A stretch of 64,000 nt of DNA. Source: Pseudomonadota bacterium. Lineage in GTDB: Bacteria > Desulfobacterota > Desulfobulbia > Desulfobulbales > Desulfocapsaceae. The notes below the pieces were generated by a model that saw only the letters and a list, made by a program, of their open reading frames with translations, made no database searches and was not told the origin of the DNA. The stretch covers positions 1-64,000 of the forward strand of contig JAHJKP010000035.1 of assembly GCA_018821985.1 (NCBI GenBank), given 5' to 3'. Shown here in pieces: positions 8,053 through 17,184 of the stretch; positions within the stretch are counted from its first letter, which is position 1; the number at the start of each line of letters is the position of its first letter. The position numbers were made by a program, and so were the translations under genes.

Positions 8053-8328
8053 ATGTCTTTGCTAGCTGAATTACCATGTTGGGAAATAACCCAGTGTAAC
8101 AGAAAACAGAAGTGTCTCCTAGCTAGCGATCCAGAAAGGACTTGCTGGGAACTAGTCAAGGATGATAAAGCCAGCTCATTCCATATTTGCGTTGATTGCC
8201 TGGTCTATTTGGTAAAGCACAAGGATTCCCCTCTCAGTGAAGAGGAGTTTTCTTCTATCCTCAAGCAGCGAAGAGTAGAGGGGGGCAGAGAATATGAGTG
8301 CCGCCTTCTTGCCCATGGCATTCGTTGA
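8053..8328 (+). CDS. Small two-CW domain Cys protein
   Basis: 91 residues with CWEITQCNRKQKC, then TCWELV, then ICVDCLVYL: two Cys-Trp pairs and extra CxxC-like Cys, the pattern of the small two-CW proteins seen in Desulfobacterota. The Cys spacing suggests a metal or Fe-S site. Function is unknown in the literature I can recall. GGAGGGAAGAG at 8039-8049 gives a good ribosome-binding site for ATG 8053. It follows the PilZ gene by 131 bases. Confidence 0.7.
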   Translation: MSLLAELPCWEITQCNRKQKCLLASDPERTCWELVKDDKASSFHICVDCLVYLVKHKDSPLSEEEFSSILKQRRVEGGREYECRLLAHGIR

Positions 8329-8707
8329 ATACTCGTCTCCGGTCTCAGGTCACCTGAAATCTCTTCATGGATGGACAGATATTGATGAGAGTCTCCCTGG
8401 CCCTAATCTTATCTGGTTTGGTCTGTTAAAGCCCTGAGGGATGAGCAGGATTCAGGGTGTCAAATCTTGATTTATCAGCTTTCTTTGCCGTATTTATTCA
8501 CGATCTCCCCGATATGTTCATTAGTCCAAATAGTATCCTTGCCCTCGCCTATGGTGACGTTCTCCCGTTGCCTGTGGGTAAAAAAATTTGCCACCATGGG
8601 CAACATTCCGCACCCGGTGAGCCACTGGTCGTTCTTTTATTTTCCCTTGAATATCGGGTACGTTCTGAGCTATACCTATAAAAACAGGGCTCACGCCCTG
8701 CTCGCCA
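8329..8707. other. Intergenic stretch before the GspE-like gene
   Basis: About 380 bases with no convincing gene. It holds a degenerate copy of the mvhD 3'-end sequence on the minus strand (8475-8606). No tRNA or clear terminator was seen. Confidence 0.5.
8475..8606 (-). pseudogene. Short frame resembling the C-terminus of MvhD
   Basis: The minus strand can encode a 43-residue peptide ending TIWTNEHIGEIVNKYGKES before a TGA at 8477-8475. The segment is similar in DNA (about 38 of 45 bases around 8484-8528) to the 3' end of mvhD at ~13470-13530, where the protein reads IWTNEHISGIVN. Several differences fall at third codon positions. There is no ribosome-binding site, and the upstream half does not resemble MvhD. 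It is best read as a diverged fragment or relic; a genuine tiny gene is possible but unsupported. Confidence 0.4.
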
Positions 8708-11074
8708 ATGAGCAAATCAAGCGCCAACCTTTGCCAAAAAGCGCCCATGAACAATAACCTGCCAGACCCACCCAGCGAGTTGGAATTCGAGCAAAACTAC
8801 CTTAATCTGGTCAACGCCATCCATTCCGCGTCCAGCCCCAACGCGATCATGGTTGGTCTCCGTGACCAGATTCTTGACGTCTACCAGGTAGAGATGGCCA
8901 CCATCTTTCTGGTGGCTCCTTCCCCCAAGAAACAACTGGTCTCCTGGCTGGTCCTCCCCGGTGAATTCCTGAAAAAAATCTATCTCCCGATCGATCAGTC
9001 AAGCATTGCCGGCTATGTGGCCTTCAGCGGCGAGATCCTCTCAATTGCCGATGCCTACGATCAGGAGGAATTGCGGAGCATCAACCCGGCCCTCCGCTTT
9101 GACGCCAACTGGGACGAACAGGCGAACGCCCGGACCCGAGATGTCCTGGCCGCCCCCATTATCTACCGGAACACGCTCCTGGGTGTAGTCGAACTAATCA
9201 ACACCCGCCATGAAAGAGGGTTTGCCGAACGCGACCTTCAACGGATCCGCAACCTGGCGGAGACCCTGGCCATTGCCCTCTATAACAACTTGCGGATATC
9301 GCGCAAGGTCCCCCTCAAGTTTGACTGCCTGGTAAAAAAGCGACTCATCTCAGCCAAGGAGTTGGATAGGGCTCTGGCCATCGCCGCCCAAGAGAAGGTC
9401 GAGCTCGAGACCATCCTGATTCAAAATTTCCGGATCGCCAAATCTGATCTGGGCGAGGCCTTGGCCAGCTTCTATGACACGCGCTATGTGGATCTCAGCA
9501 AGATCGACTATTACCCGAAACAACTCTTCAAAAGCATCAACATCGACTACTTCCGGGCGGCCAGCCTGGCCCCTCTCGCCCTCACCGACAACACGGTAGT
9601 GGTGGCGGCCATGGATCCGGAGGAGCAGATCACCCTGATCCACGAAGTCAGGCAGGTGCTGCGGGCCGCCAAAGCAGAGGTACTTTTTGCCTTCCGCGAT
9701 GAGATCGAGGCCTTCTGGAAACGTATCAAAGAGACCTATTATCCGGACGAGGCAACCTCCTCCCTCAGCCCGGAAAAAAGCTCATTCGCCTCAATCATCG
9801 AGCGGATCGAGGTTGAAGAAAAAACACCTTCTTCCCGCGCGGCTAAGGACAGTTCGGACAAGGAGGAGGGGATCGTCGACAGGCCGGTCCTCCTGCTGGT
9901 CGATCAGATTATTGAAAAGGCTTACTACCGTAACGCCTCCGATATCCACATCGAACCCTACGGCACCGAACACGACGCCGAAGTGCGCTACCGGATTGAC
10001 GGGGCCTGCACCGATGTCCTGAAAATCCCCAAGAATTACGTCAGGCAGGTTATCGCCCGGTTAAAGATCCTGGCCGATCTGAACATTGCCGAACGGCGCA
10101 AACCCCAGGACGGCAAGATCAAATTCACTACCTCCCGCGGCAAGGAAATCGAACTGCGGGTGGCCACCATTCCCACCGCCAACAGCAATGAGGACATCGT
10201 TCTCCGGGTCTTGGCCGACTCCAAGCCCCTGCCCTTACAAGATATCCTCCCCCCCCGGATCCATGAGGCCTTTCAGGAGATGATCGTCAAGCCCTACGGG
10301 ATCGTCCTGGTCGTCGGCCCCACTGGTTCAGGAAAGACCACCACCCTCCACTCGGCCCTCAGCGCCATCAACACCCCGCAAAAGAAGATCTGGACCGCGG
10401 AGGATCCGGTGGAGATCACCCAGTACCGGCTCCGCCAGGTCCAGGTGAAGCCCACGATCGGCTTTACCTTTGCTGCTGCCATGCGCGCCTTCCTCCGGGC
10501 CGACCCTGACGTAATCATGATCGGCGAGATGCGCGACGAAGAGACAGCCAAGATGGCTATGGAGGCCTCCCTCACCGGCCACTTGGTCTTCAGCACTCTA
10601 CACACTAACTCCGCCCCGGAGACCATAGTCCGCCTCCTCGACATGGGGATCGACACCTTTAACTTCGCCGACTCGCTCCTCGGGGTGTTGGCCCAACGCT
10701 TGGTCCGCACCCTCTGCGACAAGTGCAAGGAGCCCTACCACCCGGATCGGGAGGAATACGACCATCTCCTCCACAATTACGGGGTTCTCTTTTTCGACCA
10801 TATTAATGTCTTCTATTCCGACAACCTGACTCTGTACCGGGCCAAGGGTTGTCCCGCCTGCAACAACTCCGGTTATCGGGGCAGACGGGGCATTTACGAG
10901 TTGATGGGCACCAGCCCTCGCCTGAAAAAGCTGATCATTAAGCGGGCCACAGTAAGCGAGCTGAAAGAGGAGGCGATCAGCAACGGTATGACCGTCCTCC
11001 TCCAGGAAGGCATCCACTTGGTCTTTGACGGAAAAACAGACTACAATCAGGTGATGAGCGTCTGCTCCCAGTAA
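8708..11074 (+). CDS. GAF-MshEN-GspE/PilB-type secretion ATPase
   Basis: 788 residues from ATG 8708; an alternative ATG at 8750 is equally plausible, and neither has a clear ribosome-binding site. Residues ~25-195 form a GAF sensory domain (VEMATIFLV, APIIYRNTLLGVVELIN), ~205-350 a GspE N-terminal/MshEN-type domain, a candidate c-di-GMP binder, and the rest a type II secretion/type IV pilus ATPase. It has Walker A GPTGSGKTTT (~536), Walker B with RADPDVIMIGEMRDEET, and the zinc tetracysteine CDKC...CPAC (~670, ~716). No other pilus or secretion gene is adjacent, and its base composition looks more GC-rich than its neighbours. It probably powers assembly or retraction of a pilus encoded elsewhere. 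Confidence 0.88.
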   Translation: MSKSSANLCQKAPMNNNLPDPPSELEFEQNYLNLVNAIHSASSPNAIMVGLRDQILDVYQVEMATIFLVAPSPKKQLVSWLVLPGEFLKKIYLPIDQSSIAGYVAFSGEILSIADAYDQEELRSINPALRFDANWDEQANARTRDVLAAPIIYRNTLLGVVELINTRHERGFAERDLQRIRNLAETLAIALYNNLRISRKVPLKFDCLVKKRLISAKELDRALAIAAQEKVELETILIQNFRIAKSDLGEALASFYDTRYVDLSKIDYYPKQLFKSINIDYFRAASLAPLALTDNTVVVAAMDPEEQITLIHEVRQVLRAAKAEVLFAFRDEIEAFWKRIKETYYPDEATSSLSPEKSSFASIIERIEVEEKTPSSRAAKDSSDKEEGIVDRPVLLLVDQIIEKAYYRNASDIHIEPYGTEHDAEVRYRIDGACTDVLKIPKNYVRQVIARLKILADLNIAERRKPQDGKIKFTTSRGKEIELRVATIPTANSNEDIVLRVLADSKPLPLQDILPPRIHEAFQEMIVKPYGIVLVVGPTGSGKTTTLHSALSAINTPQKKIWTAEDPVEITQYRLRQVQVKPTIGFTFAAAMRAFLRADPDVIMIGEMRDEETAKMAMEASLTGHLVFSTLHTNSAPETIVRLLDMGIDTFNFADSLLGVLAQRLVRTLCDKCKEPYHPDREEYDHLLHNYGVLFFDHINVFYSDNLTLYRAKGCPACNNSGYRGRRGIYELMGTSPRLKKLIIKRATVSELKEEAISNGMTVLLQEGIHLVFDGKTDYNQVMSVCSQ

Positions 11075-11266
11075 TTCCAATCCGAAATCGTTCGAAGGAA
11101 AAGGGGACACTCGCGAATGGCGCAAGTTTAAGCGGTTGCAGCTGATATGTGCTCCGATGTGGAATCTCTTTCCTTTCAAGGCTTGGCGAGGTCAGCCGCT
11201 GGTAATTTGTTGGTCGTCGCTTTAGGTAAAATGAGGGGGGCTTCCAAGTTAACACGTTGATACAAG

Positions 11267-11308
11267 AAAAAAGGCCCTGCTTCATTAAAGAAGCAGGGCC
11301 TTTTTTTT
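11267..11308 (-). terminator. Rho-independent terminator (duplicate copy)
   Basis: Perfect stem GGCCCTGCTTC / GAAGCAGGGCC with A-tract on one side and eight T on the other, loop ATTAAA. It can work in both directions, and is a near copy of the mvhD terminator at 13370-13406. It now ends the minus-strand secreted protein gene upstream and lies 190 bases beyond the GspE-like gene. Confidence 0.85.
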
Positions 11309-11330
11309 ACCAAAACTCTCTTAGAACGTA

Positions 11331-11478
11331 TCAGCCAAGGGCCGTGGTCAGAGACTTCTCCCTCTTCTCATTCACGATCCCGCTGATATGCTCATTGGTC
11401 CAGATAGCATCCTTGCGCGCCGCCTTGGTGGCGTTACCAAAGGCGATCCGCACCTTCTGATCGGAGACGGCTGCCAAG
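11331..11478 (-). pseudogene. C-terminal fragment of a duplicated mvhD
   Basis: The frame reads LAAVSDQKVRIAFGNATKAA, then RKDAIWTNEHISGIVNEK, and ends TTALG, as the real MvhD does at 13435. Only scattered substitutions separate them (for example KAARK versus KAVRK). There is no start codon or upstream part of MvhD: to the left of the junction near 11479 the sequence belongs to the secreted beta-helix locus. It is a remnant, not a gene. Confidence 0.8.
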
Positions 11479-11511
11479 AGGAGGTAGGAAAACTTGGGCG
11501 CAGATCGGTTT

Positions 11512-13182
11512 TTATCGTTTGGGGCGGGGAACAAACATTGGCCAGGGAAACATGGGTTTGGCCCAAAAAGACCTTTGAGCCCCATAGGCGGTTCCTGCGT
11601 TATTGCTTGCATAGGCTCTGACATAATATGTTGTTTTGTCAAAGAGGCCTGTCAGGGAGCTCACATAGATTCCGGTTCCGTTTCCATCGGTTGTGCAACT
11701 ATCCGTCAGGGTGGGATTGGTAAAGGTGCTCCAGCAGACCCCTCGGAGCGTCACCGGAGAATCTCCTCCCCCGATAACGTTTCCACCGCCCATTGCCGTG
11801 GGGGAATTAATATTTGAAATTGGGGTGGTGGTGACCGTCGGATACTCTGAGGGGATAAAGCTTTTTTGTTCCCCATACGAGGTCCCTTCACAGTTGGTTG
11901 CATAGGCCCGGACAGAATAACTTGTGTTGGCAGTTAAACCTGTCAAGGAGCTGACAAAGGAGCCTGGTCCGCTGCCATCGATTGTACAACTATCCGTCAG
12001 GGTGGGAGGGGGAGAGATGCTCCAACACGCCCCTCTGCTTGTCACCCCATGGCCGCCTTCATCACTAACATTACCTCCACTTGTTGCCGTGGTTGAGGTA
12101 ATGTTAAAAACTGTCGCAGTAGAAACAGTGGGAGGACTATAATACTCATCTGCTCCTATGTCTGGAAGGTTGTTTCCATCACAGTTTCCGTCCACGGCGC
12201 GCGGGTCTCCCTCAAAGTCTTGTGTGGAAAGCCAGGGGGCACCGGCCGTTCCTGCATCCAGGCACGGCGAGCTGGTATCCAGATGAAAGTCTGTTGAGAG
12301 AAGAGGGTCCAAGCTGATATTGTCTGCGAGTGTGAGATTGGTGCCGAAGTGGTAATCCAGCTGATTATAGTCATTGTTATACATGGAGACGGTAGCGGCT
12401 GTTCCCGTATTATCACCATCGTTTTCGATATAAAGATCCCCGTCACCGTGGGCATAACTGTTTCCCCACAGGATGTTATTGTAGATATGGGCAACTACGG
12501 AGTCAAAATAAAGACGAAGGTAGATACCGCCGCCGCCCTCTACAATGCCGGTCTTATTGTTATTGTTGAGGACACTGTTGTTCACAAAGGTCAGCATACC
12601 GTCACTTAAACTGAGGTAGAGCCCGCCACCAAGTCCCTTGGCAACATTACCGGCAATAATACAGTTACGGATGGACACATCCGCACCGAGTCCAGCGGTG
12701 ATGTAGGCGCCGCCGCCATGGTTGGTAAAATAGAAGGCCCCGGCAAAGCAGTTGATGATTTGACAATTGTCGAGGGTCAGTTTGCTCGCTGCAATGTTAA
12801 TGAAGAGACCCGCCCCATTATCTCCCTCTGGAGCATAGCCATTGGTCAAAATGATGTTGCTCAGGCTTATGTCGGCATTGTGGCCGGTGGTACGCATAAA
12901 AAGAATCCGATGGTTAATGTTTCCTCCGTCAAGAATGACCTCTCCCCCTACCCCCTGGAGGGAAATATCTTTGTCTTCATTGGTGGAATAAGTGTCGTAA
13001 CTCAAGGATGCCGTGAGATTATAGGTACCTGCCGCAATATTGATGAAATCATCTTCACCGTTCCCATTTGCTGTGGCTAAGGCGCCTTCCAGCTGAGAAA
13101 CAGTATTCACGGAAAAAATGGCGGCGTGGAGAAGTGATGGAAGCAGCAGAAAAAAGATGAAGAGCGTTGTCTTGTGCAGCAT
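11512..13182 (-). CDS. Secreted right-handed beta-helix protein with FN3-like repeats
   Basis: 556 residues from ATG 13182, chosen over a TTG at 13200 because AGGAAAG lies eight bases upstream and the signal peptide MLHKTTLFIFFLLLPSLLHA then starts correctly. Residues ~25-330 look like a parallel beta-helix of polymorphic-outer-membrane type (many NN, GGGxY and SxxN turns). A choice-of-anchor-Q-like element follows, with SSPCLDAG, FEGDPRA and PDIGADEY. Two ~90-residue repeats (SGGNVSDEGG.. and GGGNVIGGG.., each with LTDSCT and SSLTGL) resemble FN3-like modules. Probably exported to the surface; substrate unknown. The end FWAKPMFPWPMFVPRPKR lies 34 bases from a duplication junction, so the C-terminus may be truncated. 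Confidence 0.8.
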   Translation of the reverse strand: MLHKTTLFIFFLLLPSLLHAAIFSVNTVSQLEGALATANGNGEDDFINIAAGTYNLTASLSYDTYSTNEDKDISLQGVGGEVILDGGNINHRILFMRTTGHNADISLSNIILTNGYAPEGDNGAGLFINIAASKLTLDNCQIINCFAGAFYFTNHGGGAYITAGLGADVSIRNCIIAGNVAKGLGGGLYLSLSDGMLTFVNNSVLNNNNKTGIVEGGGGIYLRLYFDSVVAHIYNNILWGNSYAHGDGDLYIENDGDNTGTAATVSMYNNDYNQLDYHFGTNLTLADNISLDPLLSTDFHLDTSSPCLDAGTAGAPWLSTQDFEGDPRAVDGNCDGNNLPDIGADEYYSPPTVSTATVFNITSTTATSGGNVSDEGGHGVTSRGACWSISPPPTLTDSCTIDGSGPGSFVSSLTGLTANTSYSVRAYATNCEGTSYGEQKSFIPSEYPTVTTTPISNINSPTAMGGGNVIGGGDSPVTLRGVCWSTFTNPTLTDSCTTDGNGTGIYVSSLTGLFDKTTYYVRAYASNNAGTAYGAQRSFWAKPMFPWPMFVPRPKR

Positions 13183-13192
13183 GAGTGCTTTC

Positions 13193-13341
13193 CTATTCAA
13201 TTACCGATAAAGGGAGAGCTATTGAAAAGCGATTATTGATGTTGTGATAATCATAACGTTCGTCGCCTGCCACTGCATCGTTCACTGTCAACCCAGGATT
13301 TTGGTTCACAGCATTTTCCAGCTTAAAAACAGAGAGGGTCA
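13193..13341 (-). pseudogene. C-terminal remnant of another protein upstream of the beta-helix gene
   Basis: The minus strand has an open frame without start reading SVFKLENAVNQNPG, then DAVAGDERYDYHN and ending in ALPLSVIE and TAG at 13195-13193. It looks like the tail of a genuine protein (alternating polar/hydrophobic residues) and ends eight bases before the beta-helix ATG region. Its 5' part is lost at the junction with the mvhD terminator copy. This implies that the beta-helix gene arrived with a piece of its former upstream neighbour. Confidence 0.45.
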
Positions 13342-13582
13342 GGCTTCCAAGTTAACACGTTGAAACAAGAAAAAAGGCCCTGCTTCATTGAAGAAGCAGG
13401 GCCTTTCTTTTTAGCAAAAATCTCTTAGAACGTATCAGCCAAGGGCCGTGGTCAGAGACTTCTCCATCTTCTCATTCACGATCCCGCTGATATGCTCATT
13501 GGTCCAGATAGCATCCTTACGCACCGCCTTGGTGGCGTTGCCGAAGGCGATCCTGACCTTCTGATCGGATACGGCAGCCAGG
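13342..13582. repeat. mvhD 3'-end plus terminator, copy B (native)
   Basis: This is the copy attached to the intact mvhD gene. It matches 11239-11478 in the same orientation. Confidence 0.85.
13370..13406 (-). terminator. Rho-independent terminator of the mvhD operon
   Basis: Stem GGCCCTGCTTC / GAAGCAGGGCC with A- and T-tracts, 29 bases beyond the mvhD stop. It closes the long minus-strand Wood-Ljungdahl transcription unit. Confidence 0.88.
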
Positions 13583-14037
13583 GCCTTGTCGATCCGGGCC
13601 TTCAGCTCTTCTTTGGACAGTCCCTCGGCCTCGCCGATGGGGCCAAGCTCCTTGATCTGGTTCGTAAACTTGGTGATCAGCTGGACAAAGCGTGGCGCCT
13701 CGGCAGCAGAGGCCCATTGCAGACTGTAGCGCTCCTCGCGGATACCAACATCCTTCAAGACCTTCTTAATCAGCGCATCCACACCCATTGCATCGTAATT
13801 ACCAACCTGGTAATGGCATTCGCCAAGTTGTCAGCCGCCGCTGAAGATGCCGTCCGCGCCTTCCGCCAGTGCACGGAGGACAAAGGCAGGATCGATGCGC
13901 CCGGTACACATCACCCTGAGAGTCCGCATATTAGGCGGGTATTGAAACCGTGAAACACCGGCAGCGTCAGCCGCCGCGTAACAGCACCAGTTGCATAAAA
14001 AGCCAAGGATGCTGGGATTAAATTCCTGGTCAGCCAT
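13435..14037 (-). CDS. mvhD: MvhD/FlpD-type hydrogenase delta iron-sulfur subunit, selenocysteine-containing
   Basis: 200 residues read through TGA at 13833-13831 (residue 69). Upstream: LGFLCNWCCYAAADAAG and VMCTGRIDP, the MvhD N-terminal Cys pattern. At the TGA the frame gives GG-U-QLGECHYQVGNYDAM, matching the family motif GCxxGDCHY, in which Cys or Sec is a cluster ligand. The C-terminal half continues in the same frame without interruption. MvhD carries electrons between a partner oxidoreductase and HdrA. A hairpin with loop AGGTT lies 17 bases after TGA. Good ribosome-binding site (GAGGAG) before ATG 14037; it follows hdrA by 54 bases. Confidence 0.92.
13799..13813 (-). promoter_or_regulatory. 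Candidate bacterial SECIS hairpin in mvhD
   Basis: Minus-strand sequence TTACC-AGGTT-GGTAA forms a five-pair stem with a five-base loop, starting 17 bases after the in-frame TGA. Distance and loop (G-U rich) fit bacterial SECIS elements bound by SelB. Confidence 0.6.
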
Positions 14038-14091
14038 AAGACGTTCTCCTCAAATATAATAAACTTGGTCCATCATTATTTAGAATTGCAA

Positions 14092-17000
14092 TTATCTGTC
14101 GCCAGTGGCCCCGAAAGCCTCAATCTGAGAGATAAGCTGCTCATTGGTAAACCCGCCCATAGAGATGGCAAAGGTCGGACAATGGGCGGCGCAGATCCCG
14201 CAGGCCTTGCACGAGGCGGAAACAGTCTCCGCCTTGCGCTTGCCATCCACCTTCTGCATGACAATGGCCCCGTAAGGACAGAGGCTGGTACAGAGGCCGC
14301 AGCCGATGCACTTGTCCTGCTCGACGCTGGAGACGATCGGGTCAACCTTCACATAGCCCTTGACCAGCGGGATCGCAGCCTTGGCCGCGGCCGCCTGGGC
14401 CTGAACGATGGTCTCATCGACAGGCTTGGGACCATGGGCCAGTCCGCAGACATAGACGCCGGAGACTGACAGCTCCACGGGACGCAGTTTGACATGGGCC
14501 TCCAGGAAGAACTTATTGGCCGTCACCGGCAGCTTCAACAGCTTGGAGAGGGTATCGGTATCATCCGGCACGATCCCCACAGAGAGGGCCACCAGATCAG
14601 GCGCCATGACCACTTCTTCCTGCATGATGGAGTCGAAGAAACGGACCTGAACCTTGGCGCCTTTTTGCGTTACCTCAGGTTTGCGATCCACCTCATAGGG
14701 GATAAAGACCACCCCCATCTTACGGGCCTCAAGGTAGGCGTCTTCGGCAAAGCCATAGGTACGCATATCCCGGTAGAGGACGATGATCTGGGAGTCAGGG
14801 TTGATCTCCTTGACCTTCAGAATATTCTTCAGGGCGTGATTACAGCAGACCTTGGAGCAGTAATTAAGATCATCACCGCGCGAGCCTGCACACTGAATCA
14901 TGACGATGGAGCCGGGCGCCCGGCTCTTGGCCTTGCCTGCAAGTTGTTTCTCCAGCTCCTGCTGGGTGACAACCTTTTTGGACTTACCCAGAAGATACTT
15001 GTCAGGGCGATGCTCACGACCGCCGGTGGCGACAATGATGACGCCATGATCGACGGTCTGCTCAGCCTTGGTCTGTCCCTTGCCGCTGGCAATCACCGAG
15101 GCAAAGTTGCCGATAAATCCTGCGGTCTGTACCAGCTCCGCATTGCAGATTACATCTATGTGTTTGGATCCGTTAACCTTGGTGACCAGGCTCTTCAAGT
15201 GCGACTGCACCTCGTCGCCTGCCAGGGTATGGTGCAGATTCTTAAGATTACCACCGATACTATCCCCTTTTTCAATGAGGACAGAATCAAACCCTTGCTC
15301 GGCAAGGTTCAGGGCTGCGGTCATTCCCGCTACGCCCGCGCCTACAACCAGGGCCTTGGGGGTTACCGGCACCGTCTGCTCAGGCAGGGACTGGATATGA
15401 CGGGCCTTGGATACGGCCATGCGCACCAGATCCTTGGACTTGATGGTGGCAAGCTCCGGTTCACCGGCATGTACCCAGGAACATTGATCGCGGATATTGA
15501 CCATCTCAAAGAGGTTCCGGTTCAGACCGGCATCCCGCAGGGTCTCCTGAAAGAGAGGCTCATGGGTACGCGGCGAACAGGCTGCTATAACCACCCGGTT
15601 CAGCTTGTGCTCTTTGATCTTCTTCTTGATAACCTCCTGGGCATCCTGGGAACAGGAGTAGAGGTTCTCGGTATAATAAGTGACGTTCTTCATATCCCCG
15701 GCGTAGTTGGCAACCGAGGCCACATCCACCACCGAGCTGATATTAATGCCGCAATGACAGACAAAGACACCGATCCTGGCCTCATCGTCTTCCGCCACCA
15801 CCTGCTCCTCAGGATAGGTCTTGAGCTCCACGCCTTTGCCCCGCACCTTTTTAAGCGATGCGGCAGTCAGTGAGGCGGCAGCCGAAGACTGGGTCACCGA
15901 TTCCGGGATATCCTTGGGACCCTGGAAGGCACCGGCCACCACAATCCCTTCCTGACTGGTCTGCAGAGGGTTGAAGCCATTGGTGGCACAGAAATCATAT
16001 TTATTGAGGTCAACCTTGGTGATATCGGAAATCTTCCGGGCATCCTTTGGCGACTCAAGGCCCACGGAGAGCACCACCAGATCAAAGGGCTCAAACTTGT
16101 GCTGACCATCGAGTGTAGCATAGGTCAGTTGCAGGCGGTTCTCCCAGGGGGTGACATCCGCCACCTTGGCCCGGACAAATTTGATGCCGATGGCCTCGGC
16201 CCGCTCACGGGCGGCGTCGAAGTCCTTGCCCTGAGTGCGGATATCCATGTAGTAGATGGTGATATCCACTTCCGGGTCATGTTCCTTGGTAACGAGCGCC
16301 TCTTTGATGGCATACATGCAGCAGACCGAAGAACAGTAGCCGTTATTGCAGCCGATGTCGCGGGAGCCGACGCACTGGATAAAGGCCATCCGTTTGGGAT
16401 GCCTGCCATCGGAGAAACATTTGACCTCACCCATGAAAGGGCCGGAGGCGGTGGTCATCCGTTCAAATTCAAAGGCGGTAACCACATCCGGATGCTTGCC
16501 GTAACTGAACTTCTCCAGGGTCTGCGGATCAATCTTGCCGAAACCGGGCGAGAGGATCACTGCCCCTACATGCAGCTTCCGTTCTTCCGGCTGCTGCTTA
16601 AAATTAATGGCATGGCTCTGACAGACCGGCACACAGATCTGACAGGTCTCATGCTGCAAGAAGAGACAGGAGCTCGGATCGATGTAATAGGTGGCAGGCA
16701 CTGCCTGAGCGTAATCGATATGGATAGGCCGGGTAATGGCCAGTCCCTCATTATAGGGATCCACATGATGCTTGGGGCAATACTGGGTACAAAGTCCACA
16801 GGCAGTACAGGCATCGGCATCGATATAGCGTGGCCGCATATTGATGGTGGCTGTGAAATTTCCTGCTGTTCCTTCCAATGCCAGAAAATCAGCATTGGTC
16901 AACATTTCAATATTGGGAGACCGACCGGCCTCTACCAGCTTTGGCGCCAGGATTCAGAGTGAACAGTCATTGGTCGGAAAGGTTTTATCAAGCTGGGCCA

Positions 17001-17142
17001 TCACCCCGCCGACAGCTGGTGATTTCTCCACCAGATAGACATAAAAACCAAGATCCGTCAGATCAAGCGCGGCCTGGATTCCGGCGATACCACCGCCGAG
17101 AATCATAACTGCTCCTTCTCTGTTCTTCATTGCTTTACCCAT
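14092..17142 (-). CDS. hdrA: HdrA-type flavin iron-sulfur electron-bifurcating subunit, selenocysteine-containing
   Basis: 1016 residues read through TGA at 16956-16954 (residue 63). Before it: [13 protein letters not shown] (FAD site) and [12 protein letters not shown]; after it: [15 protein letters not shown]. HdrA proteins have Cys or Sec at exactly this place. Next come a ferredoxin motif [12 protein letters not shown] (~112), a second half with CHCGINIS and CSPRTHEP, a second FAD/NAD motif VVGAGVAGM (~550), and C-terminal clusters [12 protein letters not shown] and [12 protein letters not shown]. HdrA splits or merges electron pairs at FAD, linking ferredoxin to other carriers. With mvhD downstream and formate dehydrogenase upstream it probably serves that enzyme. 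CAGGAG precedes ATG 17142. Confidence 0.92.
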
Positions 17143-17184
17143 AATGTTACTCCTGAAAAATGATCGTTTGGGTCTTCTTTTATA

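Larger units (their letters stand above)
11239..11478. repeat. Duplicated mvhD 3'-end plus terminator, copy A
   Basis: About 240 bases match 13342-13582 at roughly 90 percent by eye, in the same orientation. The unit includes a ggcttccaagttaacacg leader, the GC-rich terminator hairpin, and the last ~48 codons of mvhD. Confidence 0.85.

Noticed and set aside
13435-13788. Independent small gene starting at ATG 13788
   Set aside because: The codons between the TGA at 13833 and 13788 encode the conserved MvhD motif QLGECHY in frame, so it is the C-terminal part of MvhD.
14494-15873. 459-codon open frame on the plus strand opposite hdrA
   Set aside because: It lies wholly antisense to the well-conserved HdrA and has no recognisable domain. 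Long antisense frames are expected from the codon use of such genes.
16954-16956. SECIS hairpin in hdrA
   Set aside because: Only a weak GCCA/TGGT stem eight bases after TGA was found by eye. The Sec call rests on the protein motif, so no SECIS feature is listed.
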